This document shows positions 1 through 5,989 of a DNA stretch of 8,208 nt, one piece after another. The DNA comes from an uncultured Eubacteriales bacterium (GTDB lineage Bacteria; Bacillota; Clostridia; Oscillospirales; Acutalibacteraceae), in the NCBI GenBank assembly GCA_934525065.1, contig CAKSYX010000048.1:1-8208 (forward strand), given 5' to 3'. A program made the translations under genes and the position numbers. Below the pieces are notes generated by a model, which saw only the letters and a list, made by a program, of their open reading frames with translations, had not been told where the DNA came from and did no database searches. How positions within the stretch are numbered: position 1 is the first letter of the stretch; every line of letters begins with the position of its first letter.

Positions 1-94
1 TTTTGATAAGCTTCGTGAAATATAGTCTTTTTCTTTTTGTTTTGCTCTTTGGTCTGCGCTAAATGCGACAGCCCCTTGTTTTTAATATTCTGAT

Positions 95-1543
95 TTATTC
101 GCTCTTTACTTTTTCGGCCGCCTGCTTTTCCTTTTCGGCTCTTCCCTCCGGCGTATCGCGGTAGTACTGGGTCTTGGGGTTCGGATGAGGATTGTTCTTC
201 CAAATTTTCTCCGCTTCAATCGCCCATTCCGCGGCGAATTTGTCACATTTGCTGCAAAGTGCTTCGGCAGTTTCCTCGCCGAGCATATTGGTTGATTTTG
301 CGCCGGTTTCCCTGATGATACTCCTCAGGCACTGAGGATTTTCAAGCATCGGGCAGGGGCGCAAATGGTTGTCGTTGAACGGCTGGCCGTGTCTGAAGGC
401 CATGAAGAGCGGACTTTTAAGTCCTTCAAGAATCGTTTTTTCGCGGATATTCGAGTCTGAGAAATGGATAAAGACGCAAGGCTCCATGTCTCCGGCGGAG
501 TTGATGTGGAAATAATTCCTGCCGCCGGCAATGCAGCCACCGACATATTCACCGTCGTCCTGGAAGTCCATAACGAAGAGCGGCTTTCCGGTCTCTCCGT
601 TGCGGGTCCTTCTCAGCCATTTGTACATATATTCTCTTTGCGCCGGGGTCGGGATAAGCTCAACCGGAGCATCGTGACCGACGGGCATGAAGTTGAAGTA
701 AAGTCCGAACTTGACGCCGAGCCCGGTCATTCTGTCAAGGAAAGCTTCGCTTGTGACAGCTTCAACGTTCTCCCTCGTGTAGCAAACGGACATTCCGAAA
801 AGGCAGCCATGCTTTTTGAGCAGCTTCATCGCGGAAATAACCTTGCCGTAGATTCCCTCGCCGCGCCTTGCATCGGTGGTCTCCTCGCTGCCCTCAATGC
901 TCAGCGCGAGCGCAAAGTTGCCGACCCTGACAAGCTCCTTGCAAAACTCTTCGTCAACAAGCGTACCGTTCGTGTAGGCAAGGAAAGCACAGTCCGGGTT
1001 CTCCTCGCAAAGGCGGATAAGCTCCTTCTTTTTGATGAGCGGTTCGCCGCCGGTGAACATATAAAGGTGAGTCCCAAGCTCCTTGCCCTGACGGACAACG
1101 TCGGCCATTTCTTCGTAGGAAAGGTTGTTTTTATAGCCGTATTCAGCAGCCCAGCAGCCCTTGCAGTGGCAGTTGCAGGCACTTGTGGGATCCATGAGAA
1201 TAAGGAAGGGAATGTTGCATTTATATTTATCGCGGTTAGCCCTGACGGCCTTTGTTCCGTTGATTCCGGCACCGAGACCCATCGCGAGGATCATTTTTTT
1301 GAGCACGCCGCGGTCAAGGTCATGAAGCAGGTTCAACGCGAAGTCGTAATAAACGCCCCTTCCGCTTTCAATGACTTTTTTCATCGCCTCAAGGTTTTTC
1401 TTCGGGAAGATATTGCCTACGAAACGTCCGGCGATGTTGAGAATTTTGAGGATATTTTCCTGCGGGTTTTTGTCAACGAATCTGAGAAGGGTGTCAAGAG
1501 TTACACCGACGAACTTTCGTTGAGCCTTTTCTTTATTAGTCAT
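95..1543 (-). CDS. Radical SAM protein with SPASM-like Cys-rich C-terminus
   Basis: Cytoplasmic iron-sulfur enzyme of the radical SAM superfamily; substrate unknown. With the start at 1543 it has 482 residues. The [4Fe-4S] motif CX3CX2C is C123, C127 and C130 in SACNCHCKGC, with a GGEP motif (about 165-168) that contacts SAM. After the barrel, C337 (GGCIAGG) and C356 (DMEPC) followed by C397, C405, C430 and C433 resemble a SPASM domain, which in the family carries auxiliary clusters and often acts on peptides. The last 50 residues are charged (Lys/Glu) and probably disordered. The frame is open to 1594, but an ATG at 1543 is preceded by GAGGTG with 5-nt spacing, and a good promoter overlaps the longer version, so I chose 1543. 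No precursor peptide gene is visible nearby. It is transcribed divergently from the TVP38-mntP operon. Superfamily is certain; the subfamily and reaction are not assigned. Confidence 0.88.
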   Translation of the reverse strand: MTNKEKAQRKFVGVTLDTLLRFVDKNPQENILKILNIAGRFVGNIFPKKNLEAMKKVIESGRGVYYDFALNLLHDLDRGVLKKMILAMGLGAGINGTKAVRANRDKYKCNIPFLILMDPTSACNCHCKGCWAAEYGYKNNLSYEEMADVVRQGKELGTHLYMFTGGEPLIKKKELIRLCEENPDCAFLAYTNGTLVDEEFCKELVRVGNFALALSIEGSEETTDARRGEGIYGKVISAMKLLKKHGCLFGMSVCYTRENVEAVTSEAFLDRMTGLGVKFGLYFNFMPVGHDAPVELIPTPAQREYMYKWLRRTRNGETGKPLFVMDFQDDGEYVGGCIAGGRNYFHINSAGDMEPCVFIHFSDSNIREKTILEGLKSPLFMAFRHGQPFNDNHLRPCPMLENPQCLRSIIRETGAKSTNMLGEETAEALCSKCDKFAAEWAIEAEKIWKNNPHPNPKTQYYRDTPEGRAEKEKQAAEKVKSE

Positions 1544-1572
1544 CTTTACACCTCGCAAAAATACTAAGTAAT

Positions 1573-1601
1573 AATATATCATATAAGACTGCATTTGTCT
1601 A
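1573..1601 (-). promoter_or_regulatory. Sigma-A-type promoter for the radical SAM gene
   Basis: On the minus strand a -35 box TAGACA (1596-1601) and a -10 box TATATT (1573-1578) are separated by exactly 17 nt; each matches the consensus at 5 of 6 positions. Transcription would begin near 1566, about 22 nt before the ATG at 1543. This supports the shorter start, because the alternative start at 1594 would lie upstream of the transcript. Confidence 0.65.
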
Positions 1602-1717
1602 TATTTTTATCACCTAAAATATATTTTAATCAGCATTAAATTCAAGCTATTTTGACAAGCCGTGATTTTTTTTACGCAGCGATTACCCGCTCTGCAAGTA
1701 TCTGCACCCTTTCCGCC

Positions 1718-1820
1718 TACACCGCATAAAAATAAATCTCAACATCGCACGGGCCGGGCATGACCCGCCCAAAACCTCATTGCTTGTGTTACATCTATTT
1801 GTTCTGCAAAATGCAAAACA
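1718..1820 (+). repeat. Dispersed palindromic repeat, copy A
   Basis: This copy has an AT-rich arm (1718-1740) followed by a GC-rich imperfect palindrome at 1749-1770 (cgggccgggca/tgacccgccc) and then aacctcattg. The 23-nt arm matches the reverse complement of 3478-3500 with one mismatch, so it is a dispersed element in the opposite orientation to copy C. The right boundary near 1820 is approximate and rests on weak similarity to copy B. It lies in the spacer between the divergent radical SAM and TVP38 genes, away from both promoters. Confidence 0.6.
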
Positions 1821-1841
1821 CAGCAGCCGCACAAAAATCAC

Positions 1842-1870
1842 TTGCAATCACACTGCTTTTATTATATACT
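1842..1870 (+). promoter_or_regulatory. Promoter for the TVP38-mntP operon
   Basis: A -35 box TTGCAA (1842-1847, 4 of 6 consensus) and a -10 box TATACT (1865-1870, 5 of 6) are 17 nt apart. The predicted start near 1877 gives a leader of about 57 nt. The leader contains a direct repeat CGTATAA at 1884-1890 and 1893-1899, which could be an operator half-site pair. I see no manganese (yybP-ykoY) riboswitch in this short leader. Confidence 0.55.
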
Positions 1871-1933
1871 TAGTGTTCAGCGTCGTATAAAGCGTATAAG
1901 CAGAAAATTCAGATTAAAACAAAGGGGGCTACC

Positions 1934-2677
1934 ATGAAACAGATGAGTAAAAAAACGCGCGACACTCTTCTTGCCATTTTGAGGGCAGCGATTGCAATGG
2001 CGATTTTCGTGCTTGCGGTCGTGAACTATGAGAAGCTCAAAAATATCGACGTCCGCGCAATCGTTGCCGCCTCATCGTCTCTTGCGGCCGCCGTGAGCGC
2101 AATTTTGGGCGTCTACCTCGTCAAATCGGTACTGTTCATCATTCCGGCTTCGCTCATATATATATCTGTGGGCATGGCCTTCCCGACCGGAACGGCAATT
2201 CTGATAAACCTCGGCGGAATCGTGCTTGAGGTCACAGTGACATACCTCTTGGGCGTCTTTCTCGGCGGAGATTATGTCAACAGGCTGCTTTCAAAACAGA
2301 AGGCCGGAAGAAAGCTGCTTGAAAAAAAGTTCAACGACAGCTTTCCGATTCTTCTCTCAATCCGCTTTCTGCCCGTTTTTCCGATTGACTTTGTTTCCCT
2401 CTTTTGGGGTGCTTCGAAGTGCCGCTTTGTGCGATACTTTTTCGCTTCGGTTCTCGGAATCATGCCGAGGGTAGTCCTTTTCACGATTCTCGGCGACGGA
2501 ATTTATGACTACATTCCGATCCATCTCATTGTAAAAATCATCATTGCTGCAATCCCAGTCGGCGCAGCGGTCTATCTCCTCCGCCACTTCGTTCGGCAGA
2601 GGAAGGCCGTTGCAGAGTCTCGGGAGGTACAAAGCGAAATCATAAATAAAAGCGAAAATGAAGGTGTGTCAAAATGA
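1934..2677 (+). CDS. TVP38/TMEM64 family (VTT domain) membrane protein
   Basis: Integral membrane protein of 247 residues in the DedA/VTT superfamily, whose members are linked to lipid scrambling or transport and membrane homeostasis; the exact substrate is unknown. Hydrophobic segments lie at about 13-30, 45-75, 84-110, 140-160, 168-190 and 196-217. The family signature is the Gly-rich helix around 94-112 (NLGGIVLEVTVTYLLGVFLG) followed by the re-entrant RFLPVFPID segment (144-152) and a later Gly (159). The C-terminal 30 residues are polar and cytoplasmic in appearance. The ATG at 1934 follows a GGGGG purine tract (1924-1928) by 5 nt; a second ATG three codons later is too distant from that site. 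The stop overlaps the mntP start (ATGA), so the two genes are probably translationally coupled. Family call is firm; the manganese link is inferred from context only. Confidence 0.85.
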   Translation: MKQMSKKTRDTLLAILRAAIAMAIFVLAVVNYEKLKNIDVRAIVAASSSLAAAVSAILGVYLVKSVLFIIPASLIYISVGMAFPTGTAILINLGGIVLEVTVTYLLGVFLGGDYVNRLLSKQKAGRKLLEKKFNDSFPILLSIRFLPVFPIDFVSLFWGASKCRFVRYFFASVLGIMPRVVLFTILGDGIYDYIPIHLIVKIIIAAIPVGAAVYLLRHFVRQRKAVAESREVQSEIINKSENEGVSK

Positions 2678-3249
2678 GTCTTTATGAGCTTTTCATCATC
2701 GCGGTCGGTCTTTCAATGGATGCTTTTTCGGTTGCAATCTGCAAGGGTCTTTCCACCGGGCAGCTCAAGAAAAAGCATTATCTCGTCACCGGCGCATGGT
2801 TCGGCGGCTTTCAGGCTCTTATGCCCGCCATCGGCTACCTGCTCGGCAGCACATTCAGCGAAAAAATCAACGCCTATGATCACTGGATAGCCTTTATCCT
2901 GCTCGTTCTCATCGGCGCGAATATGCTCAGAGAGGCCTTTTCAAAAGAGGAAGAGGACGAATCGGAAAAGAGCGGAAACTCCTTCGGCTTCAAAAGTATG
3001 CTTCTGCTTGCCCTCGCAACAAGCATTGACGCGCTCGCGGTCGGCGTTTCATTTGCTCTGCTTGAGGGAGTGAACATCCTCGCCGCCGTTTTGTTCATCG
3101 GTGCCGTAACATTCATTCTCTCCGCCGTTGGCCTCAAGGTCGGCAACGCGTTCGGTCTTAAATACAAGAAAAAGGCGGAAATCGTAGGCGGCCTTATACT
3201 CATCGTCATGGGCGCAAAGATTCTTATTGACCACCTGTTTTTTCAATAA
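2674..3249 (+). CDS. mntP: MntP manganese efflux pump
   Basis: Putative Mn(II) exporter of the inner membrane, MntP (YebN) family, 191 residues, close to the usual length of about 185-190. It has the duplicated three-helix architecture of the family: the motif LSMDAFSVAICKG (13-25) with D16 in the first half and ATSIDALAVGVSFAL (115-129) with D119 in the second half, the acidic residues thought to bind metal. The halves are joined by an acidic linker (KEEEDESEK, 91-99). Six hydrophobic segments are visible. The ATG at 2674 overlaps the TVP38 stop by 4 nt and has an AAGGTG site about 8 nt upstream. A strong terminator follows 6 nt after the stop. Expression would come from the promoter at 1842-1870; E. 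coli mntP is controlled by a Mn riboswitch and MntR, but no such element is seen here. Confidence 0.93.
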   Translation: MSLYELFIIAVGLSMDAFSVAICKGLSTGQLKKKHYLVTGAWFGGFQALMPAIGYLLGSTFSEKINAYDHWIAFILLVLIGANMLREAFSKEEEDESEKSGNSFGFKSMLLLALATSIDALAVGVSFALLEGVNILAAVLFIGAVTFILSAVGLKVGNAFGLKYKKKAEIVGGLILIVMGAKILIDHLFFQ

Positions 3250-3255
3250 CTGTAT

Positions 3256-3283
3256 GCGGTCCGAAAGGGCCGCTTTTATTTTT
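3256..3283 (+). terminator. Intrinsic terminator after mntP
   Basis: A 7-bp stem GCGGTCC/GGGCCGC (one G-U pair) closes a GAAA tetraloop (3263-3266) and is followed directly by TTTTATTTTT (3274-3283). It ends the TVP38-mntP transcript and insulates it from the repeat region. Confidence 0.9.
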
Positions 3284-3325
3284 CAGTTGTATCACCTTAA
3301 AGGACAGCGAACAGCCTAACGCCCT

Positions 3326-3431
3326 GCACTGCATAAAAACAAATACATCTAATATCTAACATCTAAAATCTAAAATCCAACTTCGGGCGGGCTCGTAACC
3401 GCCCATGAACCTCATTGTTTTTATGCGATGC
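3326..3431 (+). repeat. Dispersed palindromic repeat, copy B, with inverted ends
   Basis: Two near-identical inverted ends flank this copy: gcactgcataaaaacaaat (3326-3344) and the reverse complement gcatcgcataaaaacaat (3414-3431). Inside is a heptamer tandem array (3346-3380) and the GC-rich palindrome cgggcgggctcgtaaccgccc (about 3384-3404). The layout is that of a very small MITE-like unit, but no target-site duplication is evident and no transposase is present. Confidence 0.6.
3346..3380 (+). repeat. Heptamer tandem array, five units
   Basis: Five consecutive 7-nt units read CATCTAA, TATCTAA, CATCTAA, AATCTAA and AATCCAA. They sit inside repeat copy B at the position where copies A and C have only a short AT-rich stretch, so the array looks like an expansion within the element. 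Confidence 0.85.
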
Positions 3432-3439
3432 AAACAGTT

Positions 3440-3500
3440 GGGTTCCGGGCGGTTGCGAGCCCCGCCCGTACGAAGCCGAGATTTATTTTTACGCGGTGTA
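3440..3500 (-). repeat. Dispersed palindromic repeat, copy C
   Basis: Read on the minus strand this copy starts with the 23-nt AT-rich arm (3478-3500), which matches copy A at 22 of 23 positions, then shows the palindrome acgggcggggctcgcaaccg (3451-3470), whose core closely resembles the one in copy B. It is inverted relative to copies A and B and directly abuts B. Confidence 0.6.
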
Positions 3501-3512
3501 ATCGGCAAGGTG

Positions 3513-3568
3513 GAATGGGCGGGCACAGGTCCCGTCCGTATGACGCCAAGGTTTGATTTTATGTCGTA
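3513..3568 (-). repeat. Dispersed palindromic repeat, copy D (degenerate)
   Basis: On the minus strand this reads tacgacataaaatcaaacc, then an acgg-acggg...cccgccc palindrome (3517-3540), giving the same order of AT-rich arm and GC-rich palindrome as copy A but with more differences. Together, copies B-D fill the gene-free stretch between mntP and the SRP RNA promoter; I see no credible coding sequence in 3284-3637. Confidence 0.5.
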
Positions 3569-3637
3569 CAAGCAAAATCGTCTGTCAGGCGTTTTCGCTT
3601 TCAAAACAAAACAACATATATTTTCCCCTCAAAGGGC

Positions 3638-3666
3638 TTGATTTTGTCGGGCTTTTGTATTATAAT
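3638..3666 (+). promoter_or_regulatory. Promoter for SRP RNA (and probably dnaX)
   Basis: A perfect -10 box TATAAT (3661-3666) lies 17 nt after a -35 box TTGATT (3638-3643, 4 of 6 consensus). Transcription would begin near 3673, about 24 nt before the base-paired SRP RNA 5' end, suggesting either a short trimmed leader or a longer mature RNA. No separate promoter is evident between the RNA and dnaX. Confidence 0.7.
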
Positions 3667-3696
3667 ACTTAAGCTATGGGCAAGATACTTTAATTT

Positions 3697-3812
3697 GGTC
3701 ATGCGGCTGCGGGTCCTGTGCGACGGGATACTGCGAACCATGTCAGGCGGGGAACCGAGCAGCATTAAGCGGGAATACCGTGCGACACAGTAAGGCCTGC
3801 CGCTGCATGACC
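3697..3812 (+). ncRNA. ffs: Signal recognition particle RNA (small bacterial type)
   Basis: RNA scaffold of the signal recognition particle; it binds Ffh and helps deliver ribosomes making membrane proteins to FtsY. The diagnostic domain IV is present: GTCAGG (3742-3747), an apical CGG-GGAA-CCG stem with the conserved GGAA tetraloop (3751-3754), then AGCAGC (3758-3763), which forms the Ffh-binding symmetric loop. The outer ends pair (ggtcat with atgacc), with further helices such as ctgtg/cacag. The length of about 116 nt fits the small RNA type lacking an Alu domain, shorter than the roughly 270-nt scRNA of B. subtilis. Its place just before dnaX matches the scr-dnaX order of Bacillus. The ends are inferred from pairing. 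Confidence 0.9.
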
Positions 3813-3839
3813 AAGCGAATGTGTCTTGTCCGTTTTTTT
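3809..3839 (+). terminator. Weak possible terminator or processing site after SRP RNA
   Basis: A short hairpin (CAAG 3812-3815 with CTTG 3825-3828, extended by two pairs around a bulged C) precedes seven T residues (3833-3839). The stem is weak and overlaps the 3' end of the SRP RNA, so termination is likely partial at best and read-through into dnaX is plausible. Confidence 0.3.
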
Positions 3840-3858
3840 GAATAAGGGAGTGAGAAGG

Positions 3859-5581
3859 ATGTATCAGGTGCTTTACCGCAAATACCGACCTAAGGTCTTT
3901 TCCGACGTCGTCGGTCAGGATCATATCACCCGCACGCTTGAAAGCGAGGTTCAAAAAGGAAAGCTCTCCCATGCATACCTTTTCACCGGTTCAAGAGGAA
4001 CGGGGAAAACCACCTGCGCCAAAATTCTTTCAAAGGCAGTCAACTGCCTTCATCCGCAAAACGGCAACCCCTGCAACGAATGTGAGGTCTGCCGAGGGAT
4101 TGACTCCGGCGCAATCCTTGACGTTGTTGAAATTGACGCCGCCAGTAACAACGGCGTTGACAATATCCGCGATATCCGCGACGAAAGCGGCTTTGCCCCG
4201 GCGAGCTGTCGCTTCCGCGTTTATATCATTGACGAGGTGCATATGCTCTCGATAGGTGCGTTCAACGCCCTGCTCAAAACGCTTGAAGAGCCTCCCGAGC
4301 ACGTCATGTTCATTCTCGCAACGACCGAGGTGCACAAGCTCCCGGTCACTATCCTCTCGCGCTGCCAGCGCTTCGATTTCAGGCGTGTTGACACAAAGGA
4401 TATGCTGCACAGAATGAACTTCATCGCCGGAAAGGAAGGCTTCACCCTTGACGAGGACGCGGCTGTTCTCATCTCCCGCCTTGCAGACGGCGGTGTGCGA
4501 GACGCACTTTCAACTCTTGACCAGTGCGTTTCTGTTTCGCCACATGTGACGTCCGAAACGGTCTGCTTTGTTGCCGGAATTGCCGGAAAAGACCACCTTT
4601 TTGCCCTTGCGCAAAGCATTGCGGAAAACAATTCGGCCGCCGCGATTGAAAAGCTCAGCGAGCTTTACGCCGCTTCCTGCGATATGGAACGCCTTTGCGC
4701 CGACCTGACAACGCATTTCCGCAACCTTATGATCGTCAAAACCGTGAAGAACGCCGAGAACATCCTCGTCTGCACTTCATCAGAGCTTGAAAGCTATAAA
4801 AAGCAAAGCGCACTCTTCACCCTTGAAGGTATTTTATATTCGATTGACCTGCTTCAAAATGCCACAGTTGAGCTGAAGCGTTCGGTCAACCGCAGAATCG
4901 AAATGGAGATGGCTCTGCTGCGTCTCTCTTCGCCTGCGCTTGAAAGCAGCAATGCTGCCCTCCTGCGGCGAATCGCTGCGCTTGAGCTTGCACTCAAAAG
5001 CGGCGCACCCGTTCAGAACGCTTCGCCTTCTTTTGATGCTGCGGTACCGCAAGAAGCGGAAGAAGCAAAGCCGCAGCCCGAAAATCGGCAGCCGCCTGTC
5101 TCCGACGCTTTCTCTTTCGTACCCCCGGAGGCCGCAAAAAAGGAACAGCCGACGTTTTCCGGTGAAGCGACCGTTTCGCCTGCCTTTGAGCCTGCACCGC
5201 AGCCTTCCGAAACAGCAGCACCGACAACAGCTCAGACCGACGGCAATGACGGCCTTCTCACGTTTTCAGACTGGCCTGCGGTGCTCACGGAGCTTATGCA
5301 GATAAATCCGCCTCTCTGGGGCGTGCTGAACAATTCGACCGCGTTTGAAAGCGGCGAATTCGTTCTCATCAAAAGCGACAACCCGACTGTGCCATCCTTC
5401 ATCAAAACCGGAACGAACGGAAGGGACGTCAAGGAGGCAATTTTCCGCGCCACGGGAAAGAAACGCCGTCTCGGAATCCACAACCCGAAGCCGACCGGAG
5501 AAACGAGCGAAAAAAAGCGCGATCCGCTTGAAGACCTCGTTCAAAAGGCGCGCGGTCTTGGCGTAAACGTTGACGTTGAAT
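3859..5581 (+). CDS. dnaX: DNA polymerase III subunit gamma/tau (clamp loader)
   Basis: ATPase of the clamp-loader complex that loads the beta sliding clamp during replication; 574 residues, similar to B. subtilis DnaX (stop codon 5581-5583). AAA+ features in order: Walker A GSRGTGKTT (44-52), zinc-binding C63, C72, C75 and C78, Walker B IIDEVH (123-128), sensor-1 region LATTEVHKL (153-161) with the SRC arginine finger (167-169), and sensor-2 GGVRDALS (211-218). Collar domain III runs to about residue 385; a Pro/Ala/Glu-rich linker (about 385-465) leads to a C-terminal tau-type domain (about 466-545). The ATG at 3859 follows AGGGAG by 8 nt; a TTG at 3826 keeps the frame open but has no such site. 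The linker carries an in-frame A AAA AAG heptamer (5136-5142) that could produce a shorter gamma form. First gene of the dnaX-ybaB-recR cluster. Confidence 0.97.
5127..5165 (+). promoter_or_regulatory. Candidate -1 programmed frameshift site in dnaX
   Basis: Codons 426-428 are GCA AAA AAG, which form the heptamer A AAA AAG at 5136-5142, identical in sequence and phase to the E. coli dnaX slippery site. A Shine-Dalgarno-like GGAGG (5127-5131) lies 4 nt upstream. In the -1 frame seven codons (encoding GTADVFR) precede a TGA at 5163-5165, giving a product of about 435 residues against 431 for E. coli gamma. A GC-moderate hairpin (5161-5167 with 5174-5180) lies downstream but starts 18 nt away, farther than usual. 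Function is inferred. Confidence 0.55.
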
Positions 5582-5656
5582 AAAAGAACGGACAGTGAAA
5601 AAGAATAACCCAGGAAGCAAAGATAAAAAATACAGATACAAAAGGAGCAATCAATT

Positions 5657-5989
5657 ATGAAGGCAAGAATTCCCGGTATGCAGGGCGGCGGCCAAATGAA
5701 CATGATGAAAAAGATTCAGGAAATGCAGGCTCAGCTCGAGCAGAAGCAGGCTGAAATTGAACAGACCGAGTTTTCCGCTTCCGCAGGCGGCGGAGCCGTT
5801 GAGGTTGTTGTCACAGGTGCACATGAGGTGAAGAAAATTGATCTTCAGCCCGATGTTGTTGACCCCGAAGACATCGAAATGCTCTCAGACCTCATCATCG
5901 CCGCAACGAACGAAGCGATGAGAAAGGCAGAGGACGCAATGGAACAGGCCATGAGCGCGCTCAAGGGCGGCCTTAATCTTCCGTTCTGA
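5657..5989 (+). CDS. ebfC: YbaB/EbfC family nucleoid-associated protein
   Basis: Small DNA-binding protein, 110 residues (family usually 100-110), that forms dimers and coats DNA; it is commonly encoded between dnaX and recR. The sequence shows a Gly/Met-rich N-terminus (about 7-17), a long charged helix (about 17-37, MKKIQEMQAQLEQKQAEIEQ), the central beta segment GGGAVEVVVTGAHEVKKIDL (44-63) typical of the family, and a C-terminal helix with DLIIAATNEAM (77-87) ending in GLNLPF. The ATG at 5657 follows AAAGGAG with 9-nt spacing. The gap from dnaX is 73 nt and shows no terminator, so co-transcription is likely. The TGA overlaps the recR ATG by one nucleotide (TGATG), indicating translational coupling. 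A role in replication or repair is inferred from context. Confidence 0.95.
   Translation: MKARIPGMQGGGQMNMMKKIQEMQAQLEQKQAEIEQTEFSASAGGGAVEVVVTGAHEVKKIDLQPDVVDPEDIEMLSDLIIAATNEAMRKAEDAMEQAMSALKGGLNLPF

Noticed and set aside
51..85. Hairpin CTGCGC/GCGACAG followed by T-rich sequence at the left edge
   Set aside because: The stem is short and bulged and the T-run is displaced by several bases; it could be a terminator for a gene left of the window but cannot be supported.
464..1567. Long plus-strand open frame (367 codons) opposite the radical SAM gene
   Set aside because: It is antisense to a gene with clear motifs, has no family features and no matching ribosome binding site, and is explained by codon bias of the real gene.
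1871..1933. Possible yybP-ykoY manganese riboswitch ahead of the mntP operon
   Set aside because: The leader is only about 57 nt and lacks the paired conserved loops of that riboswitch class.
3356..3641. Open frames on both strands in the spacer between mntP and SRP RNA
   Set aside because: They run through the palindromic repeats, have no ribosome binding sites and give translations rich in Arg/Pro from the GC palindromes.
5511..5517. Second in-frame A AAA AAG heptamer in dnaX
   Set aside because: A -1 shift here would only replace the last residues after Lys-553 (stop at 5529-5531) and would yield no distinct domain form; it mainly shows that Lys-Lys codons create the motif by chance.
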